NCBI GenBank assembly: GCA_027031485.1
Contig: JALVQI010000054.1
Span: 1 to 44,900, forward strand
Length of the DNA: 44,900 bases
DNA from: Candidatus Aminicenantota bacterium
GTDB taxonomy: Bacteria > Acidobacteriota > Aminicenantia > JAMOAD01
Direction of reading: 5' to 3'
The position numbers were made by a program, and so were the translations under genes. A model generated the notes under the pieces. The model saw only the letters and a program-made list of their open reading frames with translations. It had not been told where the DNA came from and did not search any database. Shown here in pieces: positions 17,031 to 25,059 of this stretch. The number at the start of each line of letters is the position of its first letter. Within the stretch, counting starts at the first letter, position 1.

Positions 17031-18483
17031 CTTCTATCACCTTTGAAATATATTTTACATCATCCGGTTGCAAATTTGATGATGAGGGTAAGAATATTAT
17101 ATTCTCAGACACATATTTAGATTTATTTTGATCTTTTTCATTGTAAAATGATTTATAAGGAGTTTGAGTAGGAATTGGAGGATACATTCTTTCGCAAAAA
17201 ACTCCATTTTCTCTCATTATTTTTAAAAGTTCCTTTGCAGATATACCAAACTCTCTTTGGTCAACAAAAACTCCTGTTATCCAATAGTTTGGGCTACTTC
17301 CATTTGAAGTTTTCTGAAACTTTAATCCATTTATCTTTTTTAAATATTCTCTATACAAAAAGTGATTTTCCCTTCTTCTACTTAAAAGCTCATCTCTTCT
17401 TTCAAGTTGTGCAAGCCCTACAGCTGCATGGAGATTGGTCATTTTGTAGTTGTAACCAATTATATCGTGTCTGTATTTTTCTTCAGAAAATCTTCCTTGA
17501 TTTACAATAGCATTAGCTAATTTAATTCTTTCTTTGTCTTTTATTATAACAGCTCCTCCTCCTCCGGTTGTAACAAGCTTATTGCCATTAAAACTCAAAA
17601 TAGCTCCATCTCCTAATGTTCCGCATAGTTTATTGTTATATCTTGCTCCAAAAGCCTGCGCTGCATCTTCAAATAAAAGAATTTTATGCTTTTTAGCAAT
17701 ATGGTTCAATTTATCCATGTTGGCAGGATTTCCCAAAAGGTGAACCACAATTATCGCTTTTGTCTTTGAAGTTATTTTTTTCTCTACCTGTTCCGGATCA
17801 ATATTCCATGTTTCTTTATCCACATCAACAAAGACAGGAGTTGCCCCTACATAAGAAATCGCATTTGCAGTTGCTATAAAGGTAAGAGATGGGAGTATCA
17901 CCTCATCTCCCTTTCCTATTGAAAAGGATAGGAGCAAAGTATGTAAAGCAGCAGTTCCTGTATTTGTCATAACGATATTTTTAAAACCGAGATATTCTGC
18001 AAGTTTTTCCTTAAAAACATCTACATTTGCTCCTGAAGTGGAAATCCATGTACTTTTTATTGTTTCATTCACATATTTTATCTCCAATTGGCTGATATCA
18101 GGTTCTGAAAGAGGAATTGCTATTTCTCCTAATTCCTCAAGCAATCTGTTAATCCAGTAAATAGTTATTATTCTATTATTTTCATCAACTATCGGAAGTT
18201 GATATCTTTTTTCTTTCTTTAAAAGCAATAACATCTCCCTTTTTGTCATATTTTTATGGCCTTTCAGAGGATTTTTGTTCATCAAATCCATGGCTCTAAT
18301 CTTTAAGACATCATCTGTATTGATTAATGCTCTTCTAACATCTCCATCAGTTATAGTTCCTAATAATTTTTTATCTTCATTAATAACGAGAGCAATCCCT
18401 ATTCCACTTTTTTGGATTGTTGAAAGTATTTTTTTTAATCCGTCTTCCGGGCTTATAAAGATTTCTTCTATTTTCTTGAACAT
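17002..18483 (-). CDS. CBS-domain / DegT-type sugar aminotransferase fusion (LegC-like)
   Basis: Residues 1-115 are a pair of CBS motifs (GTITDGDVRRALI and LPIVDENNRIITIYW). Residues ~122-493 are a DegT/DnrJ/EryC1/StrS PLP aminotransferase: WISTSGANVDVFKEKLAEYLG, NTGTAALHTLLL, LPSLTFIATANAISYVGA, FEDAAQAFGA and the PLP lysine K302 in SFNGNKLVTTGGGG. The aminotransferase part most resembles LegC/PglE-type enzymes that aminate UDP-4-keto-6-deoxy-HexNAc on the way to bacillosamine or legionaminic acid. CBS pairs are known in front of the nucleotidyltransferase PtmE of legionaminate pathways, but the fusion to the aminotransferase is unusual. It may let an adenine nucleotide or SAM gate the pathway. 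GGGAGGT precedes the ATG. Confidence 0.82.
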   Translation of the reverse strand: MFKKIEEIFISPEDGLKKILSTIQKSGIGIALVINEDKKLLGTITDGDVRRALINTDDVLKIRAMDLMNKNPLKGHKNMTKREMLLLLKKEKRYQLPIVDENNRIITIYWINRLLEELGEIAIPLSEPDISQLEIKYVNETIKSTWISTSGANVDVFKEKLAEYLGFKNIVMTNTGTAALHTLLLSFSIGKGDEVILPSLTFIATANAISYVGATPVFVDVDKETWNIDPEQVEKKITSKTKAIIVVHLLGNPANMDKLNHIAKKHKILLFEDAAQAFGARYNNKLCGTLGDGAILSFNGNKLVTTGGGGAVIIKDKERIKLANAIVNQGRFSEEKYRHDIIGYNYKMTNLHAAVGLAQLERRDELLSRRRENHFLYREYLKKINGLKFQKTSNGSSPNYWITGVFVDQREFGISAKELLKIMRENGVFCERMYPPIPTQTPYKSFYNEKDQNKSKYVSENIIFLPSSSNLQPDDVKYISKVIEDVHRFYKES

Positions 18484-19131
18484 TTAAAACCTCCCGAAGA
18501 CAATCTCAAATGCTTCCGCATACATAACACCAGCCATTGATCCTCTATACCTTGAAAGAGCTCGTATTGTTTCTTTGTTTCGTGAATAGGGTAGCTCTTG
18601 AATTTCTTCGGAGAAAATCTCAAATGCTTTTTCCTTTTCATTGATAAATTCTGTTATGTCAGAAAAAGCATTCGGGCAAAATGAAGATTGTTTAGATTGA
18701 TAAATGTTAGAAGATGAAAGCACTTCATATTTTAAAATTGATTGGGGAATAGAAGAAGTAAAAGGTTTGACAGAAGCAATAGTGGATTTGTAAGTAAAAA
18801 AGTGGTCAGAGTGTATGTCCGTTTCAGAAACCGTAAATATAATTTCCGGACTTATCCTCTTAAAGATCTCTTTCATTTTTTCAATAGCCGTACTTAAATT
18901 TTCGTATGAAAATTTTTTAGTAGGAATTTTTAGCCAGAAAAAATCATCAAACTTATAGAATTTAACAGCCTTTTCCACATAAGCTTCAACTTTTTTTAAC
19001 TCTCCTTCTATGGAAGGGGATGTTAAAAGAATCCAAAAAAGATTATTTTTTTTTTGTTTTAATTTTAAGATTGTTCCACCAACGCCAAGTGTCTCATCGT
19101 CAGGATGAGCAGAAACTATAAAAATATTCAT
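18484..19131 (-). CDS. PIG-L/LmbE-family deacetylase
   Basis: The N-terminus carries the zinc motif AHPDDE at residues 8-13 followed by LGVGGTI. The partner His is in TDIHSDHFFTY. Together these define the PIG-L/LmbE family, which removes N-acetyl groups from GlcNAc-type sugars. Length (215) is normal. It lies directly upstream of the CBS-aminotransferase gene (zero gap) and overlaps the CMP-synthetase gene as ATGA. A role in exposing an amino group on a nonulosonic-acid precursor for a new acyl group is inferred from the FkbH/ACP/GNAT genes nearby. Confidence 0.85.
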   Translation of the reverse strand: MNIFIVSAHPDDETLGVGGTILKLKQKKNNLFWILLTSPSIEGELKKVEAYVEKAVKFYKFDDFFWLKIPTKKFSYENLSTAIEKMKEIFKRISPEIIFTVSETDIHSDHFFTYKSTIASVKPFTSSIPQSILKYEVLSSSNIYQSKQSSFCPNAFSDITEFINEKEKAFEIFSEEIQELPYSRNKETIRALSRYRGSMAGVMYAEAFEIVFGRF

Positions 19132-19832
19132 TTTTTTCTCCTTTTTAATAGAATTTCAGCCAACTCAAAATCTATTTCACTATCTATATCAACAGCTCTT
19201 TCCCTTGGTAAAATATATGCATAGCTATCCACTTCAAACCAATCCTTTTTGTAGTAAAACACATCCCACTTACCAAAATATATAGCTCCGCTTATTCTGT
19301 ATGATTTTGGAAGTTGCTGTCTATTTTTTCTTCTTGCAAATTTTGGAACAAAATTTTTCAAAGAAAGGTCCTCTTTCAGGGTATTCATCCAGAACATCGG
19401 ATGATCTGTTTCCGTAACTGATACTACAATATCCGCTTTTTTTTCAATTAGGATCTTATATGCTTTTAAAATATCTTCTTTGATTATCAATGGTGAAGTC
19501 GGAAGCACATATAGGACATAATCATATTTCCCTTCTTCTTTTTCTATAAATTTCAAAGCATGTTCAATAGCATCAAGAGCGTTTGAATTATCTCTCGCAA
19601 GTTCTTTGGGCCTTTTAAAAGGCACCTCTATTCCACAATCTCTTGCAACCCTTGAAATTTCTTCAGAATCCGTAGAAATTATAAACCTATCAAACAACTC
19701 TGTTTCTATAACAGCTTTTGCACTATGGCAGAGAAGAGGTTTATTATTTAACAATTTTATATTTTTCCCGGGCAATCCCTTCGACCCCCCTCTGGCAAGC
19801 ATTAAAGCGAGATTTCTTATTTTCTTTCTCAT
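19128..19832 (-). CDS. CMP-nonulosonate (acylneuraminate) cytidylyltransferase
   Basis: Hallmarks of the NeuA/PseF/LegF family are present: LARGGSKGLPGKN at the start, STDSEEI, LPTSPL, PKSYRISGAIYFGK and RAVDIDSEIDFELAE. It activates a sialic-acid-like sugar as its CMP derivative. The G+C-poor gene has an in-frame TTG three bases upstream (19835), but the ATG at 19832 is preferred. Overlap with the PIG-L gene is ATGA. Combined with NeuB and the LegC-like aminotransferase it most likely acts on legionaminic-type rather than plain neuraminic acid. That choice is an inference. Confidence 0.87.
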   Translation of the reverse strand: MRKKIRNLALMLARGGSKGLPGKNIKLLNNKPLLCHSAKAVIETELFDRFIISTDSEEISRVARDCGIEVPFKRPKELARDNSNALDAIEHALKFIEKEEGKYDYVLYVLPTSPLIIKEDILKAYKILIEKKADIVVSVTETDHPMFWMNTLKEDLSLKNFVPKFARRKNRQQLPKSYRISGAIYFGKWDVFYYKKDWFEVDSYAYILPRERAVDIDSEIDFELAEILLKRRKK

Positions 19833-19841
19833 CAATGCATG

Positions 19842-20603
19842 TTAAATATCTTTTAAAGTTCTGAGATATATGGGACCTTTGTTAATAAGATGATCCTTTA
19901 CTATTGCAATATCAAGCAATAGTTTTAAATGAATTGAAAAAAGAACCAATATTATACCCAATGCAGAAAATAAAATATATTTTTTAATAATTGGAGCCAA
20001 AAAAAGAACAAAGAAAATCCTTTCGTGATAATGAAGCATATTAACCTTTAACCCTCTCTTTTCAAGGAACTTTTTTATAGAAATTATTTTTTCATCCAAT
20101 TTACTTAACAAAATTTTATCTCTTTTCTCAAGAATACTTTTTATCTTTAAATAAGAGATATCTATAAATGATTCAGAAAAATTCAGCCCAAGAAAAATAA
20201 GAGTTAAAATCCCCGCTTCAACTGCTCCTTTTCTAAAAAGAAACAGAGAAAATCCTATTATATTAAAAGTTAATCTAAAAACATCCGTATAATAGTCAAG
20301 AATTATTCCAAAAATACTTTCACTACTCCTAACCCGTGCAAGTAATCCATCACACCCATCCAATATCTCTGTTAACTGAAATATAATTGCTCCATATATA
20401 AGCTTACCATTATAGAACAGATAAGAAGAGAAAATTGCAAGAAGTGTTCCAAAAATAGTTATTTGGTAAGGTTTTACTTTTGTGAAATTAGAGATAAAAA
20501 AAACTATTACCTTGGCCAAAGGATTCAAAATAAATTTATTATATAATGAATTAATTTTATTTACTTTTGAATCAATATAATTGTAAGAATATTTTATTTT
20601 CAT
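19842..20603 (-). CDS. CDP-alcohol phosphatidyltransferase family membrane protein
   Basis: Contains the complete family signature: D82, D85-G86, A89-R90, G99, D103 and D107 in the correct spacing (DGCDGLLARVR, then GIILDYYTD). Several hydrophobic segments follow (about 45-65, 68-80, 110-125, 130-145 and 205-235), so it is an integral membrane enzyme. The family swaps CMP on a CDP-alcohol for another alcohol, forming a phosphodiester. Its usual role is in phospholipid synthesis, but its position here (ATGA overlap with the RtcB-like gene upstream, CMP-synthetase downstream) hints at a special lipid or glycan-phosphate head group. Substrates unknown. Confidence 0.82.
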   Translation of the reverse strand: MKIKYSYNYIDSKVNKINSLYNKFILNPLAKVIVFFISNFTKVKPYQITIFGTLLAIFSSYLFYNGKLIYGAIIFQLTEILDGCDGLLARVRSSESIFGIILDYYTDVFRLTFNIIGFSLFLFRKGAVEAGILTLIFLGLNFSESFIDISYLKIKSILEKRDKILLSKLDEKIISIKKFLEKRGLKVNMLHYHERIFFVLFLAPIIKKYILFSALGIILVLFSIHLKLLLDIAIVKDHLINKGPIYLRTLKDI

Positions 20604-21946
20604 GTTTTTAAACTTGCTAATGGGATTAATTCAGCTGAAATATTAGCAAGATCAAATCTTTTAATAGTTTCAACAAAAGAGTTTTCGTCTTTAAATGATT
20701 CCGGATGTTGACCTTCTATACTATCAAAACCATATCTTAAAAGAAATATTTTCTCTCCGATAAGTTTTTCCGCATCAATAGCATCGTATTTTTTAATTGC
20801 TAAATCTTTTCTAATCTTTCTTCCTGCCCCATGACTCATATAATTCATTGAAAAGGGGTTGTTATTATTTTTCCAGATTATATATGCTTTTCCCCCAGGA
20901 TGGGTCGGTAAAATATAAAATTTCCCGAAATTTCCCTCTCCCCAATTTTTTTTAGGTATAAGTTTTATTGCACCTTTTCTGTGTATAAAGAATGAACTAT
21001 CCTTCATTTCAAGAAAATCGTGAGGTGCATCAAAAATTATTTCCGCATTGAACTCTCTTAAATATTTAGCGATGCTCTCTCTTATGGTCTTATAAATAAA
21101 CAATCTATTCGCGAATCCGAAATTAGAGGATACTTTTATGCCTTCAAAAGCAAGTCTTCCCATATCATCTGATAATTCATATGATTTTCTCATTTCTAAA
21201 AAAATTCTATGGAGTAAAATTGAAACATCTCCCCCCCCTGCGTGAACAATAAAAAACAGATCATTCTCTTCTATGGAAAATTGTTTCAGATGATTGTAAT
21301 CATAAACTTTACCCAATCTGTAAAGCTCTATAAAATGACTTGTCCCATCAAGAACACAAAGTGTTTTCTTCGCTCTATCAATCAAATCTGTATTCGGAAT
21401 AAAATCCGGAAGGGTTTTAGGTTTTCTCTTTTTTGTAAAATTAATTAATTCTTTAAATAAATCCTTATTAATTAAATAGCTCCCTTGATCTTCAAAATTT
21501 TTTTGTTGATCATTAGGGAAATTGAAGGAGGAAAGAATATCCCTTATACCATTTGTTAATATTTCCTCAGCTTCTGAAGAAGAAACAATTTCATTTTTCC
21601 TCCTAAAAAGAACTACTCTTTTTTTTATTTCGTAAAAGATTTTTTCTATTTCTTCCCTGTTAATTATTCTCTTATTTAACCTTATTCTTAACCCACCTAT
21701 CCCATCATTGTTTGGACCAAGAAGTAAATAGGAAAACTGACTTTGAAGAGGTATTACCATACCCGATGGAACAAAATTTTTTATTTTAAAGTGAAGGTCA
21801 GGAAGAGCTATTATACTTTTCTCTATATTAAATTCATCAATTATGGAAAACAATTTTTTCAAGGAATTATCCGCCGGGAAAAGCTCTTTTCCCACAAAAA
21901 AAATTATCTTTTTCCCTTTGTATTCAATTATTTTATATTCATTCAT
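20600..21946 (-). CDS. Divergent RtcB-like protein in a glycan operon
   Basis: The 448-residue protein aligns by motif with RtcB, the GTP-dependent RNA 3'-phosphate ligase: ALPDLHFKI (compare PDxHxGxG), GTSHFIE (compare GxNHFxE), VHAGGGDVS (compare HxGSRG), SSNFGFANR, DAPHDFLE, IHRKGAI and MSHGAGRKI. The His equivalent to the guanylylated residue (H372) and metal His candidates H204, H235 and H309 are kept. The RtcB Asp-x-x-Cys-Gly motif reads NDGIGG here: Asp81 is kept but the bridging Cys is Gly84. The Asn before His in GNHF is Ser. The ATG at 21946 is preferred over a TTG at 21994 that would overlap the ATP-grasp gene by 44 nt. An RNA-repair role is doubtful in this context; it may form phosphodiesters on another substrate. 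Confidence 0.72.
   Translation of the reverse strand: MNEYKIIEYKGKKIIFFVGKELFPADNSLKKLFSIIDEFNIEKSIIALPDLHFKIKNFVPSGMVIPLQSQFSYLLLGPNNDGIGGLRIRLNKRIINREEIEKIFYEIKKRVVLFRRKNEIVSSSEAEEILTNGIRDILSSFNFPNDQQKNFEDQGSYLINKDLFKELINFTKKRKPKTLPDFIPNTDLIDRAKKTLCVLDGTSHFIELYRLGKVYDYNHLKQFSIEENDLFFIVHAGGGDVSILLHRIFLEMRKSYELSDDMGRLAFEGIKVSSNFGFANRLFIYKTIRESIAKYLREFNAEIIFDAPHDFLEMKDSSFFIHRKGAIKLIPKKNWGEGNFGKFYILPTHPGGKAYIIWKNNNNPFSMNYMSHGAGRKIRKDLAIKKYDAIDAEKLIGEKIFLLRYGFDSIEGQHPESFKDENSFVETIKRFDLANISAELIPLASLKT
21231..21238 (-). repeat. G8 homopolymer inside the RtcB-like gene
   Basis: Eight C on the plus strand give eight G on the coding strand, encoding the three glycines of the HAGGGD motif (about residues 237-239 from the ATG at 21946). 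It lies in the region that in RtcB binds metal and the guanylate. A slip of one base would truncate the protein in its middle. It is the second long G run in the locus; see also 12894-12902. Confidence 0.75.
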
Positions 21947-21950
21947 TTTA

Positions 21951-23093
21951 CTACTTATATCTAACTTTAATTTTACATTTGTTAAGTTTTTCAAGAAAAT
22001 CTTCTCTTTTTTTTGTATTTCCTACAATCGCAGTATTGTAAATATAAAGAGAGGGTTCTACAGAAGCATTCGCCGTATCTATGTGGGGGAAAATAATTAT
22101 CTCCTTATCACACATCTTTAACTCCAAATAGTCTACTTTTCCATACTTCGTGGCATAAAAATAGTTTTGCGCATAAAACAAACTTGTTTTTTTTACTCTT
22201 TTTTTAATTTTTTTATTTAAAATTAAATTTATAGTATCAATTATCGGGTAAGCATCAGATACAGAAGGAATCATAAAATCCACAAAGTGAGAGCCTTGAA
22301 GGGAAGCCTCAATTTCAGCCAAATAAATTCCCCCACCTTCACCATAAATCAGTTCAAACATAAATGGGCCAAAGTCAAATTCAATTTTTTCAAGAGCTTT
22401 TTTTACAAATTTATTTATTTTTTTTTCTATTTCCTTCTTTATTTCGGCTGGAAAAATTACTAACTTTGTCTTCATTTTATTATTCAGGTATTTTTCCGCC
22501 ATCCCGTAAATTTTTAAAAAATCTTTGCCTTTTAAACCAAAGACCATAAAATGTCTTCCTCTAACAAATTTTTCTACCACAAGGTCCGATTCATCTTTTT
22601 TACTTAAATTATTTCTAAATTTTTCAAGTTCATCTCTGCTTTTAATTTTATACACTCCTGTTGAACCGCTGAGTTTCTGATTTCGGATAACAACTGGATA
22701 AAAATTTATGGTTTTAATTGATGAAATATAAATATCCTGATTAAATATTTTGGATATTTCTTTTTTGTTGATTGTCAAAGCTGCTGTTTTTGCATTTAGC
22801 CATTTAGTGGCAAATTTCTCAGATAAATAGGCAGTTGTAAAAATAGAATTCCTCGCCGCTTGGGTTATAACACCTACAATTTCTCTGTTCTTTGTAATTC
22901 TTTTTAGTTTAAGGTAAAGTCCTTTAAAATCATAACTATCATGAACCAACCTTACATCAGCGAAGTTGAAACCGAGCGCATCCGAATTAATATCAACTAC
23001 AATAACTCCATAAGCCATTTTTTTTATCTCACGAATTAAGGGTAACTGGTGATAACCACCACCAATAACAATAAAATATTTATTCAACATCAT
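21951..23093 (-). CDS. ATP-grasp domain protein
   Basis: The N-terminal pre-ATP-grasp Rossmann part is clear (VIGGGYHQLPLI, VVDINSDALGFNFADV). The central ATP-grasp fold has LVVEKFVRGRHFMVFG and the metal-binding end IYLAEIEASLQGSHFVD, where the usual E-x-N reads E-I-E. ATP-grasp enzymes join a carboxylate, activated as acyl-phosphate, to an amine or similar group. Here the substrate is unknown; attachment of an amino acid or carboxylate to a nonulosonic acid or its lipid carrier is one possibility. It overlaps the NeuB gene by 14 nt and is followed 4 nt later by the RtcB-like gene, so the group is translationally coupled. Confidence 0.8.
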   Translation of the reverse strand: MMLNKYFIVIGGGYHQLPLIREIKKMAYGVIVVDINSDALGFNFADVRLVHDSYDFKGLYLKLKRITKNREIVGVITQAARNSIFTTAYLSEKFATKWLNAKTAALTINKKEISKIFNQDIYISSIKTINFYPVVIRNQKLSGSTGVYKIKSRDELEKFRNNLSKKDESDLVVEKFVRGRHFMVFGLKGKDFLKIYGMAEKYLNNKMKTKLVIFPAEIKKEIEKKINKFVKKALEKIEFDFGPFMFELIYGEGGGIYLAEIEASLQGSHFVDFMIPSVSDAYPIIDTINLILNKKIKKRVKKTSLFYAQNYFYATKYGKVDYLELKMCDKEIIIFPHIDTANASVEPSLYIYNTAIVGNTKKREDFLEKLNKCKIKVRYK

Positions 23094-24129
23094 CTAAAAG
23101 TATTAATTCATCCTTATCAATACTTTTTTTAGCTTTTCTATTAACAATCAATTTTATCTTCGAAGGAGACAAACCTCCTCCCGGTCTTTTGAAATCAATA
23201 TCTTTTTCAGTAATAACTTCTCCTTTATTAATTTTTCTTGAAGCTACAATACTCCTCCTGAACAATACCCTTTTTTCTTTTTCTTCCTCAGAAACTATTC
23301 TTTTCTTGAAACCGAGAGCCTTTTTAATCCTTTTCCCCTCAGAAATTAAGTTACGGAATTCATCGGGAGTTGCGGAAATTTTGTGGTCCCAGCCAGGTAA
23401 TGATTTGTCAAATGTAAAATGTTTCTCAACAACATTTGCTCCAAGAGCGATTGAGGCAAGTGGAATAGTAATACCCAGTGTGTGATCAGAAAATCCAACC
23501 GGCAATTCAAAGATTTCTTTTAGATATTCAATGTTTTTAAGATTTATAAGTTTATCATCCGGAGGATATAGAGAAACACAGTGAAGAAGTATAATGTTTT
23601 CATTACCTGTTGAGAGAACAGTTTCCACCGCCATCGCGATTTCCTTTAAATTTCCCATACCTGTTGAGATTACCATAGGCCTCCCCTTTTTAGCAGCATA
23701 TTCTATTAATGGTAAATTATCAAGATCACAAGAAGCTATTTTAAAAAAAGGGACATTTAATTCATCAAGTAAATCAATATCTTCAAAGTTAACAGGTGTT
23801 GATGAAAAATATATTCCTTGGTTATCCGAAAATTCTTTAAGTTCTCTTATCTCATCAGGTGTAAGTGAAAGATGATCTAAAAGTTCTTCCATATTTTTAA
23901 AACCAAACTCTTTTATATCAGCCTCTTTGTTTTTCCATAGCTTTTCTATCATCAAAGTCTCTTTTCGCCAGCTCTGAAACTTTACAGCATCAACGCCAAT
24001 TTCTTTTGCTTTAACTATCATCTTTTTTGCAAGGTTAAGATCCCCTTGAAAATTTACACCTATCTCCGCGATAAAAAACACATCATCTTCACAAATCTTT
24101 TTCTCCCCAATAAAAATTGAATTCCTCAT
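23080..24129 (-). CDS. Nonulosonic acid synthase (NeuB/LegI/PseI family) with C-terminal SAF domain
   Basis: The NeuB TIM barrel covers residues ~1-270: AEIGVNFQGDLNLAKKMI, AVKFQSW, FSSTPVNFEDIDLL, FKIASCDLDNLPLI, STGMGNLKEI, VGFSDHTLGI and VVEKHFTFDK. A C-terminal SAF (antifreeze-like) domain follows at ~285-349 (FRRSIVASRKINKGEVITEKDI, shortened here to its start FRRSIVASRKINKGE). It condenses phosphoenolpyruvate with a six-carbon N-acyl amino sugar to a nine-carbon 2-keto acid. Whether the product is neuraminic, legionaminic or pseudaminic acid cannot be fixed from motifs. A strong AAGGAGGA precedes the ATG. Confidence 0.9.
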   Translation of the reverse strand: MRNSIFIGEKKICEDDVFFIAEIGVNFQGDLNLAKKMIVKAKEIGVDAVKFQSWRKETLMIEKLWKNKEADIKEFGFKNMEELLDHLSLTPDEIRELKEFSDNQGIYFSSTPVNFEDIDLLDELNVPFFKIASCDLDNLPLIEYAAKKGRPMVISTGMGNLKEIAMAVETVLSTGNENIILLHCVSLYPPDDKLINLKNIEYLKEIFELPVGFSDHTLGITIPLASIALGANVVEKHFTFDKSLPGWDHKISATPDEFRNLISEGKRIKKALGFKKRIVSEEEKEKRVLFRRSIVASRKINKGEVITEKDIDFKRPGGGLSPSKIKLIVNRKAKKSIDKDELILLDDVE

Positions 24130-24147
24130 AGAAATTTCTCCTCCTTT

Positions 24148-25059
24148 TTATAATTGGCTTATATTTTTAGGGTAAACTATATACTCCCACCAGTAAAAAA
24201 ATTTTTTCCCTTTTAACAAATCTTTAATTGCTTTCATATATTCTTTCACGCCATAGAGCTTTATATAGTTTTCAATTTTGTGTACCTCAGAGAGCTTTTT
24301 CTCTATTATCTTTACTTTTTCATAGGGAATACCCCACTTTTCATGGTTTTTAATAAAAGCACTATACACATCTTTTTTCGCATTTACACCTTTTACTATT
24401 AATTCCTCCTCTAAAGAAACCGTAGGGCCTACCGTATGATTTGAATGTTTTATGTAGATATTCTTTGCATTTTTTAGAAAATACACTTTTCTGTTCTTTG
24501 AAAGGTATATAAATGAAAAATACCAATCAAACACACTAACTCCATCATTCATCACACCTATTACAAATTCTGCCATTTCCCTTCTTATACTCATTGCACC
24601 GAACCCTAAAACATTAAAATCCAATATATCCTCAAATGTTATTTTATCCTTATAATAAAGATTAAATTCTTCCCATACAGAGTTATTAAAAACAATCTTT
24701 TCATCTTTATGTTTTAAAAAGAACCTGTAAATCTCTTCAATCCTTCTTTTATCCATGTATTCATCCGAATCGGCAAAAACGATAATATCATATTTTTTTT
24801 TTACCGCAATTTCCAAAAGATACTTTCTATTCAAAAGAGGTGAATGGTTCAGTTTAAAGATAAAAAGCTTTTTATCTAAATCATAAACACTTTTTTTAAA
24901 AACTTTTTCTCCATACATCTTTATAAATCCATCATCTCCAAGCATCACGTCAAATGAAGTAAAAGTTTGCTCTTTTATAGATCTAAAAAATAATGAAAAG
25001 CTCTCTATTGAATACGGATGCAAAACAGATAATAAAACTACTCTATTAGTATATGTCAT
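24148..25059 (-). CDS. Family 2-like glycosyltransferase
   Basis: The 303-residue protein has a GT-A-type N-terminal half: VVLLSVLHPYSIESFSLF, DVMLGDDGF, PLLNRKYLLEIAVKKKYDII and the DxD-like FADSDEYM. Acceptor-region residues follow around FNVLGFGAMSIRREM. The longer frame upstream would begin with TTG at 25122 and an unlikely Cys/Trp-rich leader. The ATG at 25059 has a GGTGG-type ribosome site and overlaps the GNAT gene by only 14 nt, so it is chosen. Given its place beside NeuB it could transfer the nonulosonic acid or an adjoining sugar. Known sialyltransferases are not GT2, so the latter is more likely. Confidence 0.75.
   Translation of the reverse strand: MTYTNRVVLLSVLHPYSIESFSLFFRSIKEQTFTSFDVMLGDDGFIKMYGEKVFKKSVYDLDKKLFIFKLNHSPLLNRKYLLEIAVKKKYDIIVFADSDEYMDKRRIEEIYRFFLKHKDEKIVFNNSVWEEFNLYYKDKITFEDILDFNVLGFGAMSIRREMAEFVIGVMNDGVSVFDWYFSFIYLSKNRKVYFLKNAKNIYIKHSNHTVGPTVSLEEELIVKGVNAKKDVYSAFIKNHEKWGIPYEKVKIIEKKLSEVHKIENYIKLYGVKEYMKAIKDLLKGKKFFYWWEYIVYPKNISQL

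Noticed and set aside
19046-19055. Run of ten T (A10 on the coding strand) in the PIG-L gene as a phase-variation tract.
   Set aside because: A/T runs of this size are common in this AT-rich sequence and encode ordinary Lys/Asn codons, so the run is not distinctive, unlike the G8 and G9 runs.
20600-21994. RtcB-like gene as a normal RNA-repair ligase (rtcB).
   Set aside because: It has lost the metal-bridging Cys and the Asn of GNHF, has no archease or RtcA neighbour, and sits inside a glycan operon.
21843-22121. Plus-strand open frame spanning the RtcB-like and ATP-grasp gene junction.
   Set aside because: Composition is hydrophobic and Phe-rich as expected of a reverse-frame shadow in AT-rich DNA, and both minus-strand genes have clear family motifs.
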